Origin: Pseudonocardia sp. EC080619-01 | GTDB lineage: Bacteria > Actinomycetota > Actinomycetes > Mycobacteriales > Pseudonocardiaceae | Direction of reading: 5' to 3' | Assembly: GCF_001420995.1 (NCBI RefSeq) | Contig: NZ_CP012184.1 | Coordinates: 5,936,501-6,000,500, forward strand | DNA: 64,000 bases | Shown here: positions 62,458 to 64,000 of the stretch, piece after piece | Position numbering within the stretch: position 1 is the first letter of the stretch | Layout: each line of letters opens with the position of its first letter | Translations under genes and position numbers: made by a program | Notes under the pieces: model-generated | Told to the model about the DNA's origin: nothing | Seen by the model: the letters and a program-made list of their open reading frames with translations, nothing else | Database searches by the model: none

Positions 62458-62703
62458 TCAGCCGATCTCGATGACCGCCACCGGCTGGCCGGCGTCCACC
62501 TCGTCCTCGTCGCCGACGAGGAACTCGACGAGCGTGCCGGACGCCCCCGCCGCGATCTGGTGGAACGACTTCATGACCTCGACCAGGCCGACCGGCGAGT
62601 CGCCGGACACGGCGCTGCCGTCCTCGGCGAACGGCGGGCTGTCCGGGTCCGGCCGCCGGTAGAAGACGCCGGGGATCGGCGAGACGACCTCGTGACGGGA
62701 CAT
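62458..62703 (-). CDS. Biotin carboxyl carrier-like protein
   Basis: An 81-residue biotinyl domain. The attachment site is VEVMKSFHQI, Lys near 46, replacing the common AMKM with VMKS. The N-terminus SPIPGVFYRRPDPDSPPF and C-terminal GQPVAVIEIG complete a single hammerhead fold, without the long linker of AccB. It lies 11 bp upstream of accC and 10 bp after pxpA on the same strand. It would be the carboxyl carrier for the adjacent biotin carboxylase. Confidence 0.9.
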   Translation of the reverse strand: MSRHEVVSPIPGVFYRRPDPDSPPFAEDGSAVSGDSPVGLVEVMKSFHQIAAGASGTLVEFLVGDEDEVDAGQPVAVIEIG

Positions 62704-62713
62704 GTGCGGCTCC

Positions 62714-63436
62714 TCAGCTCAGGTGGGGCGTCAGCGCGGTGTGGACGGCACGGGCCAGCTCGACCGCGTTCGGGGTGTCGGAGTGCACGCAGACGCAGTC
62801 GGCGCGCACCGGGATCTCGCGACCGTTCTCGGAGGTCGCGACGCCGTCGGTGACCGCGCGCAGCGCGCCCGCCGCGGACGTCTCCGGGTCGAAGGCCTGG
62901 TGCTCGCGGGTGATGATCAGCGAGCCGTCGTCGCGGTAGTCCAGGTCGGCGTAGTACTCCGAGATGAACCCGGCGGGGCGGTCGCCCCAGACCTTCTCGT
63001 GCACCGAGCCCGCCATGCCCATCAGCGGCGCGCCGAACACGTCGGCCGCGTCGGCGACGGCGGCCGCGACCTCCTCGTCGCGCGACGCCATGCCGTAGAG
63101 CGAGCCGTGCGCCTTGACGTGATGGAGCTCCATGCCCTCGGCGCGCAGGAACCCCGTCAGCGCCCCGATCTGGTAGACGACGGCCGCGGTCAGCTCGTCG
63201 CGGTCGAGCTTCATCTCGCGCCGGCCGAAGCCCTCCCGGTCCGGGAGCGACGGGTGCGCGCCCACCCGGACGCCGTGCCGCTTGGCGAGCTTCACCGTCC
63301 GGGTCATGACGCGGGGGTCCGACGCGTGGAACCCGCAGGCCACGTTGGCGACGGTCACGTAGGGCATGAGCCCCTCGTCGTCGCCGCAGTGGTAGATCGA
63401 GTACGACTCGCCCATGTCGCAGTTGATGGCCACCAT
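62714..63436 (-). CDS. pxpA: 5-oxoprolinase subunit A (LamB/YcsF family)
   Basis: A 240-residue LamB/YcsF-family protein, now known as the PxpA subunit of ATP-dependent 5-oxoprolinase. Diagnostic motifs: INCDMGESYSIYHCGDDEGLM, NVACGFHASDPRVM, GVRVGAHPSLPDREGFGRR, and VKAHGSLYG. It heads the pxpA-carrier-accC-pxpB-pxpC unit, preceded by a GAGGAGG site. The gene upstream on this strand is the molybdenum hydroxylase subunit, 23 bp away, so they may be co-transcribed. Confidence 0.94.
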   Translation of the reverse strand: MVAINCDMGESYSIYHCGDDEGLMPYVTVANVACGFHASDPRVMTRTVKLAKRHGVRVGAHPSLPDREGFGRREMKLDRDELTAAVVYQIGALTGFLRAEGMELHHVKAHGSLYGMASRDEEVAAAVADAADVFGAPLMGMAGSVHEKVWGDRPAGFISEYYADLDYRDDGSLIITREHQAFDPETSAAGALRAVTDGVATSENGREIPVRADCVCVHSDTPNAVELARAVHTALTPHLS

Positions 63437-63459
63437 GAGGTGCCTCCTCTCCCCTGGGG

Positions 63460-64000
63460 TCAGGCAGTCTTCCGCGCCGCGGCCGTGATCGCCCGCCAGA
63501 CGGCCTGCGGGGTCGCCGGCATGTCGACGTGGGTGACGCCGAGGTGTGCGACCGCGTCGATCACCGCGTTGACCACCGCCGGGGACGAGCCGATCGCACC
63601 GGACTCGCCGATCCCCTTGACCCCCATCGGGTTCGTCGGCGACGGGGTGACGGTCTGGGTCAGCTCGAAGTTCGGCAGGTCCGACGCCGACGGCACCGTG
63701 TAGGACGCGAGGTTGCCCGCGGTCGGGTTCCCGGCCTCGTCGAACGTGGCGTGCTCGTAGAGGGCCTGGCCGATGCCCTGCGCGATGCCGCCGTGCAGCT
63801 GGCCCTCGACGATCGTCGGGTTCACGACGACACCGCAGTCGTCGACGGCGACGTAGCGGCGGATCCGGGTGAACCCGGTCTCGGTGTCGACCTCGGTGAC
63901 GCAGACGTGCGTGCCGAACGGCCAGGTGAAGTTCGGCGGGTCGAACGCCGAGTCGGCGGTCAGGTTGGGCTCCATGCCCTCGGGCAGGTCCGCCGCGAGC
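63460..64000 (-). CDS. Xanthine dehydrogenase/CO-dehydrogenase-type large subunit, C-terminal part
   Basis: The C-terminal 179 residues of a molybdenum hydroxylase large subunit; the gene continues past the window end. It shows FTRIRRYVAVDDCGVVVNP, the EGQLHGGIAQGIGQALYEH motif that frames the molybdopterin-binding domain, and TNPMGVKGIGESGAIGS, with the Glu typically acting as base. The partial length prevents telling CoxL, xanthine dehydrogenase or related subtypes apart. It ends 23 bp before pxpA on the same strand. Confidence 0.85.
   Translation of the reverse strand, partial: LAADLPEGMEPNLTADSAFDPPNFTWPFGTHVCVTEVDTETGFTRIRRYVAVDDCGVVVNPTIVEGQLHGGIAQGIGQALYEHATFDEAGNPTAGNLASYTVPSASDLPNFELTQTVTPSPTNPMGVKGIGESGAIGSSPAVVNAVIDAVAHLGVTHVDMPATPQAVWRAITAAARKTA

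Overview
The window is high-GC, densely coding DNA typical of an actinobacterium. Specific pointers are an Emb-type arabinofuranosyltransferase (arabinogalactan-containing wall), an Lsr2 nucleoid protein, an alcohol dehydrogenase of the NDMA-dependent, mycofactocin-linked family, many GTGA/ATGA start-stop overlaps, and several putative leaderless starts. A member of the Pseudonocardiaceae, perhaps Pseudonocardia, is my best inference, not proven. I saw no rRNA, tRNA, CRISPR array or insertion sequence. No stretch longer than about 270 bp lacks a gene.

Region 1 (1-14.6 kb) holds housekeeping and stress functions: a DedA protein and PAP2 phosphatase pair, a two-component system, an M23 peptidase, a stomatin-like protein, a TetR/MBL-hydrolase/flavin-oxidase divergon, and a GntR-TetR double-HTH regulator facing an FAD oxidoreductase and a membrane protein. 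It ends with a compact minus-strand unit: GNAT, alpha/beta hydrolase, a 53-aa small protein, DUF2252 and an AhpD-like protein.

Region 2 (14.8-36.4 kb) looks like a catabolic island. The minus-strand arm has a LacI regulator, CaiB-type CoA-transferase, CitE-type lyase, NtaA-type flavin monooxygenase, MHS-type transporter and acyl-CoA synthetase. The plus-strand arm has a CoA-transferase, acyl-CoA synthetase, short citrate-synthase-like (citryl-CoA lyase-like) protein, SDR, MaoC hydratase, transporter, NDMA-type ADH, ALDH, a second SDR, a third acyl-CoA synthetase and a phosphotriesterase-family hydrolase. LacI, GntR (FCD) and GlxA-type AraC regulators sit inside or beside it, with clear palindromic operator candidates. 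The enzyme mix suggests hydrolysis of an ester or lactone, oxidation of an alcohol to an acid, CoA activation, hydration and retro-Claisen cleavage, analogous in logic to itaconate/citramalyl-CoA degradation. The substrate is unknown.

Region 3 (36.4-47.7 kb) is mixed: a RibD/DHFR-like protein, a CbiX-ferredoxin fusion, a Gfo/Idh oxidoreductase, a second NarL-type two-component system, a decayed Ser/Thr kinase pseudogene, serA, GNAT, an extended Lsr2 and small membrane proteins.

Region 4 (47.7-64 kb) has the arabinosyltransferase, an ABM-domain membrane protein, an amino-acid permease, a small HTH-like protein next to a repeated palindrome, a secreted lipase and a pentapeptide protein. Next come four consecutive exported low-complexity proteins with the same M-x-GRH start. 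The window closes with a 5-oxoprolinase cluster (pxpA, biotin carrier, biotin carboxylase, pxpB, pxpC) behind a molybdenum hydroxylase large subunit cut by the window end.

A 40-bp element with a 12-bp inverted repeat occurs three times (about 3.5, 44.0 and 53.5 kb), always in the same orientation and always intergenic. It is the strongest signal not explained by the gene list.
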